A stretch of DNA of 64,000 nt, taken from contig NZ_FQWV01000003.1 in NCBI RefSeq assembly GCF_900129775.1, forward strand, positions 1-64,000, given 5' to 3'. Positions 25,989 to 34,709 of this stretch are shown here, piece after piece (position 1 is the stretch's first letter; the number at the start of each line of letters is the position of its first letter). Both the position numbers and the translations under genes were made by a program. The notes under the pieces were generated by a model. That model worked only from the letters and a program-made list of their open reading frames with translations. It made no database searches and had not been told where the DNA came from. The DNA is from Halobaculum gomorrense (GTDB lineage: Archaea; Halobacteriota; Halobacteria; Halobacteriales; Haloferacaceae).

Positions 25989-26300
25989 ATGGAAGACGAC
26001 ACGCGAACTTCACAGCGGGTTCCCAAGCGCTGGCTCGATGTCTTGGAACTCGTTCTCGACGAAGGAATCGAACGCGAGGGCGGGGTCACCCTCTCGGCGG
26101 AGGACCTTCGCGTCGAGGTACCGCTCGCGTTCGGCGACGATGCCGACCGCGCGGAGTGGGGGTTCGACGGATCGGTGACCGTCGAGACGGAGGGAACTAG
26201 GGGAACGCTCGCTGAGTGGTACCACCTCCATCGCGAATCGCTCCCGGACCCGTACGGCGACAGCGACCGCGCTGCCGCCCGCAAGGACGGCAACGACTGA
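25989..26300 (+). CDS. Small acidic haloarchaeal protein
   Basis: 103 aa, not recognised. A helical start QRVPKRWLDVLELVLDEGIE is followed by an alternating strand pattern (GGVTLSAEDLRVEVPL, WGFDGSVTVETEG) and a His/Tyr-containing stretch LAEWYHLHRESLPDPYGD. No signal peptide or membrane helix. Composition and codon use fit the host. It is a single gene ahead of the flavoprotein, about 95 bp apart. Confidence 0.65.
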   Translation: MEDDTRTSQRVPKRWLDVLELVLDEGIEREGGVTLSAEDLRVEVPLAFGDDADRAEWGFDGSVTVETEGTRGTLAEWYHLHRESLPDPYGDSDRAAARKDGND

Positions 26301-26395
26301 CGCCGCGCGGGTAGGGAGTCCTCGCCGCTTCGGCCGGACAGTTCCTCGCTTCCGCGGACCACATGGTTATTATCGCGGCCGGACATGCTGTTCGT

Positions 26396-26983
26396 GTGAC
26401 CGATGTTGTGATCGTCGGCGGCGGGCCCGCCGGCTTGTCTGCGGCACTGTTCGTTCAAAAGAACGGCCTGGAGGCGACCGTCCTCGATACCGACGGAACG
26501 TGGATGCACAAGGCCCACCTATTCAATTACCCAGGGATCGGATCGCAGGACGGCTCGGCCTTCATGGAGAGCCTCAGGGAGCAGGTGGACAGCTTCGGTG
26601 TGGACCGCCGACAGGGCGTCAAGGCGACCGGGGTCGACGAGACCGACGAGGGATTTCGCGTCGCGACCGACAGCGAGGAGGCCGTCGAGAGCACGTATCT
26701 CGTGCTCGCGACGGGGGCGAACCGCGATCTCGCCGAGGACCTCGGCTGCGCGTTCGACGGCGACATCGTCGATGTCGGCGTGACCATGGAGACCAGCGTC
26801 GAGGACGCGTACGCCACGGGTGCGATGGTCCGCGCCGAGGAGTGGCAGGCGGTCATCTCCGCCGGCGACGGCGCCGCCGCGGCGCTGAACATCCTCTCGA
26901 AGACGAAGGGGGAGAACTACCACGACTTCAACGTCCCGGCGGACGCCGACGAGGTCTTCGGCGGGATGGCCGACGCCGAGTAA
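26396..26983 (+). CDS. Short FAD-dependent oxidoreductase (thioredoxin-reductase-like)
   Basis: 195 aa from GTG 26396 (TDVVIVGGGPAGLSAALFV, FAD dinucleotide-binding motif). The second FAD motif is VVDVGVTMETSVEDAYATGA-like (VDVGVTMETSVEDAYATG). Compared with thioredoxin reductase (~320 aa) the whole NADPH-binding domain with its redox CxxC is absent, and the frame is clean. It is therefore a natural single-domain form, seen widely in haloarchaea. The reductant and partner are unknown. The peroxiredoxin follows 74 bp downstream on the same strand, suggesting a redox role. Confidence 0.8.
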   Translation: MTDVVIVGGGPAGLSAALFVQKNGLEATVLDTDGTWMHKAHLFNYPGIGSQDGSAFMESLREQVDSFGVDRRQGVKATGVDETDEGFRVATDSEEAVESTYLVLATGANRDLAEDLGCAFDGDIVDVGVTMETSVEDAYATGAMVRAEEWQAVISAGDGAAAALNILSKTKGENYHDFNVPADADEVFGGMADAE

Positions 26984-27057
26984 CGCCGCCCTCGGTTCTG
27001 CCCGGCCGTCGCCACGCCCGCCGAAGCGGTCATGTACGAGCCGGCGCAAGCACGCAC

Positions 27058-27504
27058 GTGCTCGACACCGGCGATACCGCGCCAGCGGTCACGGCTCGCA
27101 ATCAGAACGGCACCGAGATAGATGTCGAATTCGAAGCCCCGACGGTCGTCTACTTCTACCCGAAGGACTTCACCGGAGGCTGTACGATCGAGGCCAACGA
27201 GTTCGAAGACGCGCTTCCCGCGTATCGGGACGCGGGGGTCGACGTGTACGGCGTGTCGATGGACGACGCCGAGAGCCACGCCGGCTTCGCCGACGAGGAG
27301 GGCCTCTCGTTCGACCTGCTCGCGGACCCAGACGGCGAGGTCGCGCGGTCATTCGGACTCGACACCGACGAGGGGTACACCGACCGACGGACGTTCCTGT
27401 TTGCTGACGGCGAGGTCGTCGCGACGTACGATCCGGAGCTTTCAGACCCCTCCGGACACGCTCGCGAGGTGCTCGCCGACGCCGAAGAGCGGCTCGAACG
27501 CTGA
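27058..27504 (+). CDS. Peroxiredoxin (Bcp/PrxQ type)
   Basis: 148 aa from GTG 27058. The peroxidatic motif PxxxTxxC is present as PKDFTGGCT, with the strand ENAPTVVYFYPKD-like EFEAPTVVYFYPKD before it. The resolving Cys position of PrxQ (five residues on) is Asn (CTIEAN), so it is a 1-Cys type needing an outside reductant. Other blocks: VDVYGVSMDDAESHAGFADE and FDLLADPDGEVARSFGL. It reduces hydrogen peroxide and alkyl peroxides in the cytoplasm. Confidence 0.92.
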   Translation: MLDTGDTAPAVTARNQNGTEIDVEFEAPTVVYFYPKDFTGGCTIEANEFEDALPAYRDAGVDVYGVSMDDAESHAGFADEEGLSFDLLADPDGEVARSFGLDTDEGYTDRRTFLFADGEVVATYDPELSDPSGHAREVLADAEERLER

Positions 27505-27620
27505 CCGCTCTCGTCTGAACGTCCCCCGAGAGAACATCCGTCGGAACGCAGGTCAGTGGAACTGCTCGTCGGAACGCCGATCATCGGGTCTGCCCACGCG
27601 TCGACTACGACGACCGCCGG

Positions 27621-27974
27621 CTACGCTTCCGCTTCGACGTCGAGTGACTCCCCGGCGTCGGCGCCGTCGTCGGTAAGCGAGTAGACGCGCTTTCGCGCGT
27701 CACGGAGACAGATCGACTCCGTGACGAGTCCGGCATCCTCGAGACGCCCCAGCGCCGTCCGAACGGTCCGGGCCGACAGCGCCGTCTCCTCGACGAGGCC
27801 GGTCTGCGTCAGGTCGCCGTCGCGGTCGAGGACGAAGTGGACGAGCTTCGCGCTCGGCGGCAGATCGGCGAACACGTCGGACTCTGGGTCGGTCGCGCCT
27901 GTCGCCGCTTCCGGTTCGGTCGTTCTGGTCTCTGTCGCCTCCGTCGTCGCGTGCGTCTGATGGGTACCGGTCAT
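27621..27974 (-). CDS. MarR-like winged-helix protein
   Basis: 117 aa from ATG 27974. After a Thr/Glu-rich disordered start, the domain reads LPPSAKLVHFVLDRDGDLTQTGLVEETALSARTVRTALGRLEDAGLVTE, a winged helix with recognition helix SARTVRTALGRL, followed by the wing LRDARKRVYSLTD. It is a typical haloarchaeal MarR-like regulator. The longer upstream frame is not needed. Target unknown. Confidence 0.85.
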   Translation of the reverse strand: MTGTHQTHATTEATETRTTEPEAATGATDPESDVFADLPPSAKLVHFVLDRDGDLTQTGLVEETALSARTVRTALGRLEDAGLVTESICLRDARKRVYSLTDDGADAGESLDVEAEA

Positions 27975-28176
27975 GGTAAACGAGGACCGTCGTCCGGTGT
28001 CCGACGGGCGTCGGAACACTGGTGGTCTCATCGATCCGTACGGGTCAGAGTGACTTACCCGTTTGCGGGCGTACACGTCACCCAGTTACACCGGTGTTAC
28101 CGGGTTCGCGCGAGCGGACGGCCCACCGTCCGTGCAGTCGCGTTCGGCCGTCCGTACAGACGCGTTCGGCCGTCAC

Positions 28177-28467
28177 TCACAGCGACGATTCGACCTCGTA
28201 GACCCCGGGAACGTCGGTCTCCTCGACGGCGACGGTCCACTCCTCGCCCTCGCTCGCGGGCTCGTCGGCCACGAGGGTGACTGCTTCGACCGGATCTCGG
28301 GCGAGAAACGCGCGGATCCGATCGACCCACGACTGCCGTCCGCCCGTTCGACCGACGACGACGTAGCGCGACTCGGCGATCTCGCGAAGCGCCGGCTGCA
28401 GCTCCGCATCGTCGAGCGCATTCGGCTCGACCGTGTGGAGCACCTCGACCGTGATCGTGTCCGTCAC
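28177..28467 (-). CDS. Small haloarchaeal protein, unknown
   Basis: 96 aa if the GTG at 28467 (TDTITVEVLHTVEPNALDDA) is the start; the upstream extension to 28542 is poor in family-like sequence. It is a compact alpha/beta protein: LQPALREIAESRYVVVGRTG, SWVDRIRAFLARDPVEAVTLV, EEWTVAVEETDVPGVYEVE. No cysteines or membrane segments. The divergent lipoprotein gene starts 157 bp away. Function unknown. Confidence 0.6.
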   Translation of the reverse strand: MTDTITVEVLHTVEPNALDDAELQPALREIAESRYVVVGRTGGRQSWVDRIRAFLARDPVEAVTLVADEPASEGEEWTVAVEETDVPGVYEVESSL

Positions 28468-28624
28468 GACCGGGTGTTGGGACGGACGGGTATCGCAGTG
28501 TCGGTGCCGGACGATCGGATCGGACCGTTTGCCAAACCGCATCGGCCCGTCTGCCCGATCGCATGAGTCAAAGGCCGATTTGACCGTACGGACGGCTTAT
28601 GGTTTCAGCCGACGATCTCTGACT

Positions 28625-29364
28625 GTGTCCGACAGACGAGCCCTCCTCCGCGGCGCCGGCGCGATCGGCCTCGCGGGACTGGCCGGCTGCGCGGGTCTCG
28701 CGAACGGGACGACCGAACGATCCCTGCCCGACGGAGGAGACGACTTTGGAGGCGACGACTCCGGGGGCGACGACACGTGCCCCTTCGACCGCGAGTCCCC
28801 GCCGGACGCGACCCACGAAGCGACGGTCACCGGCCAGGACGCCCCGCCGGAAGCAGTCCCCGTTCGGCCGCGGGTCTCGCTGGCGGACCCGTCCGTGACG
28901 AGCGGCTCGCCGATAGTCCTCCGCGTCGATGTCGACAACGGCACCGACGAGGTGGTCGTAATCGGCGAGTACCGCCCGGTGGTGTTCCAGTACGTCCGCA
29001 GCGCCGACGGGACGTTCGTCTGGTATCCACTTCCGAGCGGTCGATGACGGGCCAGCCCGACCGCGCGACGCCGGACCTCGAACTGGCGGAAGACGGCTGC
29101 TGGAAGCTCACCTCCGGGATTGCACAGACGATGGAGTACGGCACGGTCGAGATCCTCGCCGGCGGAACCCTCACCGCGTTCGTCGGCCTGTACGCGTCCC
29201 ACGAGGCGGCGGTCCCCGACGGCTGTTTCCTGACGGGCGAGTTCCGGTTCGACGCGACCGACACCGACATGTCCGACGGCCGAACCGGCGGCGAGAACCC
29301 GCCGAGCGCCTCGTGGGGGTTCGACCTCCGCGTCGACCCCCTCGACCGGAGCGGCAGTCCGTGA
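28625..29364 (+). pseudogene. Tat lipoprotein, frameshifted near 29045
   Basis: GTG 28625 begins SDRRALLRGAGAIGLAGLAGC (Tat motif and lipobox), then a Gly/Asp-rich linker and an Ig-like beta domain (VRPRVSLADPSVTSGSPIVL, PVVFQYVRSADGTFVWYPLP). This frame stops at 29045-29047. A second frame from ATG 29044 continues sensibly with DRATPDLELAEDGCWKLTSG and GTLTAFVGLYASHEA to 29364. The second part has no signal and reads as the missing half of the same domain, so a one-base shift is likely. Two coupled genes (ATGA) is the alternative. Confidence 0.65.
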
Positions 29365-29571
29365 GCGGGCCATCGGGAGTGCGACTGGGCCCATCGGGAG
29401 CGCGGCCGGGCAGTCGTTCGCGCCAGCTGTAGATTCGATCCCCCCCACCAGATCGGGAGCACCTGTGTGTCGCGCAGCAGGTGCGGGGTGGCGTGTTCGC
29501 GGACGCTGCCACGCCGCAATACTGGGCCGACCGCCGGTGCAATTATGTTCGGGTCGCCGACTCGATCCGGT

Positions 29572-30981
29572 ATGTCGAACGACGAGTCGACGCCGTTCCC
29601 CGTCGAGGTGTCCCGAGCCGGGCGGAACGCTTCGGCCGCCGAGCGGACCGCGATCGCGTGTTTCCGCGCCGGCGTCGCGGCCGCCCTCCCGGAGCGCGTC
29701 GTCGCCGAGACGGTCTCGGTCGACGGCGGTATCCTCCGGGTCGCGGACGCCGCCTACGACCTCGGCGCCTACGAGCGGGTCGTCGGCGGCGGCGGCGGGA
29801 AGGCGGCCGACGGCGCCGCGACCGCGCTCGAAGCGATCCTCGGCGATCAAATCGACGCCGGCGCGGTGGTGGTCGATGAGACCGACGGCGGCGAGGGCGA
29901 GCGGTCAGACCGCGGCGCAGTCGATTCGCGGATCGATCGGATCGTCGGGGGACACCCCGTCCCGACGACCGCGGGCGTGGAGGGGACGGCGAGGGCTCTG
30001 GACCTCGTCCGGGCGGCCGACGAGGACACGCTCGTGCTCGCGCTCGTCACCGGCGGCGCCAGCGCGCTGTTCTCGGCGCCGGTCGGGGCCGTCGGGCTGG
30101 ACGCGCTCCGGGAGACGACCGACGCACTCCTGCGTGCGGGCGCCGATATCGACGAGATTAACGCCGTCCGCAAGCACCTCTCGCGGGTGAAAGGCGGCCG
30201 CCTCGCCGCGGCGGCCGCGCCGGCGACGGTCGTCGGGCTCGTCTTCAGCGACGTGGTCGGCGACGACCTGGCGGTGATCGGCAGCGGCCCGACCGCACCC
30301 GACGCCTCGACGTACGCGGACGCGCTGGGCGTGCTGGAGCGCTACGATGTCACGGTTCCGTCTGCCGTTCGCGATCACCTCGCGCGCGGCGAGCGCGGGG
30401 GCGAACCCGAGACGCCGGGCGCGGCGGCCGCGGCGTTCGACAGGGTCGACAACCACATCCTCGCGAATGCGTCCACCGCTCTCGACGCCGCGGCCGCCGT
30501 CGCCGACGAGCGGGGATACGACCCCCTGATCCTGTCGAGCCGCCTCCGCGGGGAGGCCCGGGAGACGGGAGTCACCCACGCCGCGATCGCCGAGGAGATC
30601 GCCGACGCGGGCCGTCCGGTCGAACCGCCGGCGGTCGTGCTCTCGGGCGGGGAGACGACGGTCTCCGTGGAGGGCGACGGCGTCGGCGGGCCGAACCTCG
30701 AGTGCGCGCTCGCGGCCGCCATCGAGTTCGCCGACGCGGGCTCGCCGGTCCGGGGTCGCGACTGCGCCCTGCTCGCGGCCGACACCGACGGCCGGGACGG
30801 GAGCACGGACGCCGCGGGGGCGGTAGCGACGCCGGCGACGGTCGACGACGCCGCGGCCGCTCGGGCGGCGCTGTGCGACAACGACGCGCTGTCGGCCCTG
30901 CGGCGCGCGGACGCCACGCTCCGGACCGGCGCCACGGGGACGAACGTCAACGACCTCAGGGTGCTCGTGGTCGAGGCGTGA
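29572..30981 (+). CDS. Glycerate 2-kinase (MOFRL family)
   Basis: 469 aa from ATG 29572; the frame upstream of this lacks support. DUF4147/MOFRL architecture: YERVVGGGGGKAADGAA, VVGGHPVPTTAG, LALVTGGASALFSAP, INAVRKHLSRVKGGRLAAAA, VIGSGPTAPD, and the C-terminal MOFRL motif AADTDGRDGSTDAAGA with TGTNVNDLRV. It phosphorylates glycerate to 2-phosphoglycerate, linking sugar or glycerol-derived glycerate to glycolysis (semi-phosphorylated routes). Convergent with the next gene, 18 bp apart. Confidence 0.92.
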   Translation: MSNDESTPFPVEVSRAGRNASAAERTAIACFRAGVAAALPERVVAETVSVDGGILRVADAAYDLGAYERVVGGGGGKAADGAATALEAILGDQIDAGAVVVDETDGGEGERSDRGAVDSRIDRIVGGHPVPTTAGVEGTARALDLVRAADEDTLVLALVTGGASALFSAPVGAVGLDALRETTDALLRAGADIDEINAVRKHLSRVKGGRLAAAAAPATVVGLVFSDVVGDDLAVIGSGPTAPDASTYADALGVLERYDVTVPSAVRDHLARGERGGEPETPGAAAAAFDRVDNHILANASTALDAAAAVADERGYDPLILSSRLRGEARETGVTHAAIAEEIADAGRPVEPPAVVLSGGETTVSVEGDGVGGPNLECALAAAIEFADAGSPVRGRDCALLAADTDGRDGSTDAAGAVATPATVDDAAAARAALCDNDALSALRRADATLRTGATGTNVNDLRVLVVEA

Positions 30982-30999
30982 GCACCCCGACCGGGCGCA

Positions 31000-32433
31000 T
31001 CACTCCGCGAGCGCGCCGTTCAACACCTTCGCCGCGACGAGTACCGGGTCCCAGACGGGACTGAACGGCGGGGCGTAGGCGAGATCCAGCCGCTCGACCT
31101 CGCCGACGGTCATCCCGCCCTCGAGGGCGGTCGCGATCGTGTCGATCCGGACGGCAGCGCGGTCCGTCCCGACGATGGACCCGCCGATGAGCCGGCCGCT
31201 GTCGCGGTCGGCGACGAGCGTGACGGTCGTCTCCGCGGCTCCCGGATAGTAGCCCGATCGCGACCCGGCGGTGATCGTCCGCGATACCGGGTCGAAGCCG
31301 GCGTCTTCTGCCTCTGCAGCGTCGACGAGGCCGGCCCTGCCGCACTCCAGGTCGAACGCCTTCACGACCGCGGTGCCGGCGATACCGCCGGTATCGGTCT
31401 GCGTTCCGGCGATCGTCTTCCCGATCGCGCGCCCGGCGCGGTTCGCCGTGAGGCCGAGCGGGACCCACGACGGGTCGCCGGTGACGACGTGGCGGTCCTC
31501 GGCGCAGTCGCCGGCGGCGTACACGCCGTCGACTGACGTTTCGCCGTACTCGTCGACCGCGATGGCGCCCGAGTCGCCCAGTTCGACCGGCGTGTCGCGC
31601 ACGATCTCGACGTTCGGCGCGACGCCGACGCCGACGATCGCGAGGTCGGCGTCGAGGGTCGCTCCGCCCGTGCATCGTAGGCCGCTCACGCGGCCGTCGT
31701 CGCCGACCAACCGGTCCACCTCCGCGCCGAGGTGGAGGTCGACGCCCCGCTCGCGAAGGTGCTCGACGACGGGTTCCCCGACGGCCTCGCCGAACATCGG
31801 GAGCGGTCGCTCCGACCGCTGGAACAGGTGCACGTCCACGTCCCACGCGTCCAGCGCCTCGGCCATCTCGACGCCGACGTAGCCGCCGCCGACGATGGCG
31901 GCGGTCTCGGGCGGCTCCATCGCCCCGTAGCGGGCGACGGCCTCGCGGTCGACATAGCCGTTGTCGCCGAGGTCGTCGACGGCGAACTCCGCGGGCGGCG
32001 TGAGCAGCGCGCGGACCGCCGCCGCCGAGTCGAGCCCGTGGATGGTGAACGCGGCGTCGAGGTCGCTGCCTCGGATCGGCTCCGAGCGCGCTCGCGCGCC
32101 AGTCGCGACGACGAGGTCGCCGTACGGCTGCTCGAAGCTCCCCCCGGGACCGTCGACGGCGACCGTCCTGGCGTCGGTGTCGACGCCGACGACCTCGTGC
32201 TCGCGCCGGAGATCGATCCCGCGGTCGTCGATCTCGGCGGGCGACAGCGAGAGCAGGTCGGTCAGCTCCTCGACCTCGCCCTTGATGAAGTACGGCTCGC
32301 CGCAGTGGGCGTACGACACCCACCGCCCCCGTTCGAACACAATCACCTCGCGGTCCGGGTCCTCGCGGGAGAGCTTGCTCGCCGCGCTCAACCCCGCCGC
32401 GTCGCCGCCGACGATTACGACCGGATCTGTCAC
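31000..32433 (-). CDS. CoA-disulfide reductase-like FAD/NAD(P) oxidoreductase
   Basis: 477 aa. FAD motif DPVVIVGGDAAGLSAASKL; redox Cys44 in SYAHCGEPYF, the single-cysteine site of CoADR/NADH oxidases/persulfide reductases; NAD(P) motif AAIVGGGYVGVEMAEAL; second FAD motif SVDGVYAAGDCAED; dimerisation domain from about 340. It could reduce CoA disulfide, the presumed thiol system in many archaea, or polysulfide. Full length with no odd residues. It stands alone, divergent from the LLM gene by 84 bp. Confidence 0.9.
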   Translation of the reverse strand: MTDPVVIVGGDAAGLSAASKLSREDPDREVIVFERGRWVSYAHCGEPYFIKGEVEELTDLLSLSPAEIDDRGIDLRREHEVVGVDTDARTVAVDGPGGSFEQPYGDLVVATGARARSEPIRGSDLDAAFTIHGLDSAAAVRALLTPPAEFAVDDLGDNGYVDREAVARYGAMEPPETAAIVGGGYVGVEMAEALDAWDVDVHLFQRSERPLPMFGEAVGEPVVEHLRERGVDLHLGAEVDRLVGDDGRVSGLRCTGGATLDADLAIVGVGVAPNVEIVRDTPVELGDSGAIAVDEYGETSVDGVYAAGDCAEDRHVVTGDPSWVPLGLTANRAGRAIGKTIAGTQTDTGGIAGTAVVKAFDLECGRAGLVDAAEAEDAGFDPVSRTITAGSRSGYYPGAAETTVTLVADRDSGRLIGGSIVGTDRAAVRIDTIATALEGGMTVGEVERLDLAYAPPFSPVWDPVLVAAKVLNGALAE

Positions 32434-32517
32434 ACCGGCAGTCGGTGCGGGGGTCTCTTACAGCTATCGCCGCTGTGCATCGGAGCCGACATACGCGTTC
32501 GCGCCCGACCGGATCGC

Positions 32518-33441
32518 GTGAGCGATGCCACCGACACCCGCGGGTTTCGGCGCCTCTTCGGCGGCGACGATTTGACGTTCGGCGCCGGGTTCCCGCTGAC
32601 GGACACCCGCGAGTCGCGCCCCCCGGTCGACGAGGAACTAGCGCTCGCGACGCACGCCGAGGCGGTCGGCTTCGACGGCCTGTGGGCCCGAGACGTGCCG
32701 CTGTACTGGCCGCGTTTCGGCGACGCCGGCCAGACGTACGACACCTGGCCGTGGCTCGGCCACGTCGCCGCCCACACCGACGAGGTCGCGATCGGCACCG
32801 CGAGCGTCGTCCTCCCGCTTCGCCACCCCCTGCACGTCGCGAAGAGCGCCGCGACCGTCGACCGCCTCTCGGATGGGCGGCTGGTGATGGGCGTCGCCAC
32901 CGGCGACCGCGACCCGGAGTTCCCGGCGTTCGGCGTCGACAGCGACGACCGCGGCGCGCGGTTCCGCGAGTCGGTCGACCTCCTGCGAACGGTGTGGCGT
33001 GAGGAGTTCCCCGAAGTCGACGGCTCGTGGGGGGAACTCGACGGCGACCTCGACGTGGTTCCGAAGCCCGTCGAGGGGACGGTCCCGCTGCTGCCGACCG
33101 GGTTCGCCCGGCAGTCGATCGAGTGGATCGCCGACCACGGCGACGGGTGGTTCTTCTATCACCTCCCCGAGTCCACCCTGGAGTCGTCCCTCGATGACTG
33201 GCGCGACGCCGCGGGGGAGAAGCCCTACGCGATGGCCGTCCGGACGGAACTCGACGACGACCCCGAAGCCGACCCCGAGCACCGCCATCTCGGCTACCGC
33301 GCCGGCGCCGAGTGGTTCGTTGACTACTTCCGGCGGCTCGACGACCTCGGGGTCGACCACGTCCTCGTCTCGCCCGCGGACGGCGACGACCCCGAAGCGT
33401 CGCTGACGCGGTTCGCCGAGACGGTGATCGATCGGGTCTGA
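32518..33441 (+). CDS. Luciferase-like (LLM) flavin/F420 oxidoreductase
   Basis: 307 aa from GTG 32518. TIM-barrel luciferase family: ELALATHAEAVGFDGLWARD, TDEVAIGTASVVLPLRHPLHVAKSAATVDRLSDGRLVMGVATGD, FRESVDLLRTVW, and LPTGFARQSIEWIADHGDGWFFY. The family-typical non-proline cis peptide region falls at IGTASVV. It uses FMN or F420; the TIGR03571-type subgroup is likely. Substrate unknown. Confidence 0.9.
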   Translation: MSDATDTRGFRRLFGGDDLTFGAGFPLTDTRESRPPVDEELALATHAEAVGFDGLWARDVPLYWPRFGDAGQTYDTWPWLGHVAAHTDEVAIGTASVVLPLRHPLHVAKSAATVDRLSDGRLVMGVATGDRDPEFPAFGVDSDDRGARFRESVDLLRTVWREEFPEVDGSWGELDGDLDVVPKPVEGTVPLLPTGFARQSIEWIADHGDGWFFYHLPESTLESSLDDWRDAAGEKPYAMAVRTELDDDPEADPEHRHLGYRAGAEWFVDYFRRLDDLGVDHVLVSPADGDDPEASLTRFAETVIDRV

Positions 33442-33507
33442 CCCCGGACGGTGCATCCCCGCTGTCGGTTCCTAATGATTGATATGGCGGGACTCGTATC
33501 TGGGTGC

Positions 33508-33735
33508 ATGGACATCGACACCGAAGAGCTGCTCACGTCGTTGACCAAGCGCGAGGACAACGCCGCGATCAAGTCCTACCAGAACACCGTCTCCGTCGCG
33601 TGTCCGGCCTGCGGCGATCCGTTCGACGACCTCGTGGTCTGCAAGCAGAACCCCACGAGCCTCGACCTCTCGAAACAGTTGGACCTGTGCGTCGGCGTCG
33701 ACGACGGGCAGGCGTACATCTTCACCCACAGCTAG
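33508..33735 (+). CDS. Small conserved haloarchaeal zinc-ribbon-like protein
   Basis: 75 aa from ATG 33508. A helical start (DIDTEELLTSLTKREDNAAIKSY) leads to CPACGDPFDDLVVC, where a CxxC pair and further cysteines (VCKQ, DLCVG) can hold a metal. C-terminal strands GQAYIFTHS. It resembles DUF7385-type haloarchaeal small proteins, as far as I recall. The longer frame to 33451 is unlikely. A strand-matched gene follows 110 bp later. Confidence 0.75.
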   Translation: MDIDTEELLTSLTKREDNAAIKSYQNTVSVACPACGDPFDDLVVCKQNPTSLDLSKQLDLCVGVDDGQAYIFTHS

Positions 33736-33845
33736 CCGGTCGACGGGCGGGTGACGGGCGGGCAACGCGCACTGATCCCGGTCGCGTCGGCAACTCGACG
33801 GAGTCACATCGGGGCGGTTATGCCCCGGCGGCCTCACTAACCACC

Positions 33846-34568
33846 GTGACTGATTGGCCCCCGGTCGACCCCGCCGACGCGGACGCGGTCGCCGACCGAC
33901 GCGACGAGATCGTCGAGGCCGTCCGCGACCACGCCGGCCGGATCGCCTACCAACTAGCGCTGCTGCAGGGCGGCGACTACGGCAGCCGGGACGTCGACAC
34001 CGACCGCGGCACCTGGACCGTGAAGTACGAGGGCGGCGACTTGGAGTACCTGCGCTTCTCGCCCAAGAGCGGGTCGGACGTGTACGTGATCTCGACGAAG
34101 CGCGACCCGGAGCCGGAACCGCTGGCGGAGGCGCTGCTCGATTACGACGCGTTCGTTCGCGGGTTCAACGCCCACGTCGACTCGCTGGAGGGCGTCCTCG
34201 ACGACGTGTCGACGGAGTTCCCCGAGGCGGCGACCACCGAGGCGGTCGTCGCCGAGCGCGACCGCGTGCTCGACGCCGTCCGGGACGCCTGCGATCGGAT
34301 GGCCGGCGAGCTGCACCGGTACGAGGGCGGCGACTACGGCACCTACGCCGCCCGCGTCGACGGCACCCGCTGGGAGCTGAAGTGGGACCGCGACGGCGTC
34401 TCGTACCTCCGCGCGGGCGGCAGCGGCGGCGTCTACCTCCTCTCGCAGTACGAGGCGCCCTCGGCGGCCGACGTGCGCCAGTACGCGCCGCAGTTCTGCG
34501 GCTTCGTCGAGGCGTACAACGAGGCGGTCGCGGCGTTGGAGGCCGATCTGGCCGCCGTCGAGTTGTGA
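33846..34568 (+). CDS. Two-repeat haloarchaeal protein of unknown function
   Basis: 240 aa from GTG 33846. The protein is an internal duplication. Repeat 1 (about 20-125) has LLQGGDYGSRDVDTDRGTW, VKYEGGDLEYLRFSP and DYDAFVRGFNAHVDSLEGVL. Repeat 2 (about 140-238) has RYEGGDYGTYAARVDGTRW, LKWDRDGVSYLRAGG and FCGFVEAYNEAVAALEADL. Each unit is a beta sheet followed by an amphipathic helix. No enzyme motif is seen. Confidence 0.75.
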   Translation: MTDWPPVDPADADAVADRRDEIVEAVRDHAGRIAYQLALLQGGDYGSRDVDTDRGTWTVKYEGGDLEYLRFSPKSGSDVYVISTKRDPEPEPLAEALLDYDAFVRGFNAHVDSLEGVLDDVSTEFPEAATTEAVVAERDRVLDAVRDACDRMAGELHRYEGGDYGTYAARVDGTRWELKWDRDGVSYLRAGGSGGVYLLSQYEAPSAADVRQYAPQFCGFVEAYNEAVAALEADLAAVEL

Positions 34569-34709
34569 GCTGTCACGCCGACGCCAGTTGATCGACGAGG
34601 GTCTGAGACCTCGAACAACGGGGGAGTCGGCTGCTATCGCACCGCAGGAAACAGAGGGAAGCGCCGCGAGTGACGCCTCGGTCACCCGAACCCGACAAGG
34701 CGAGTCGGC

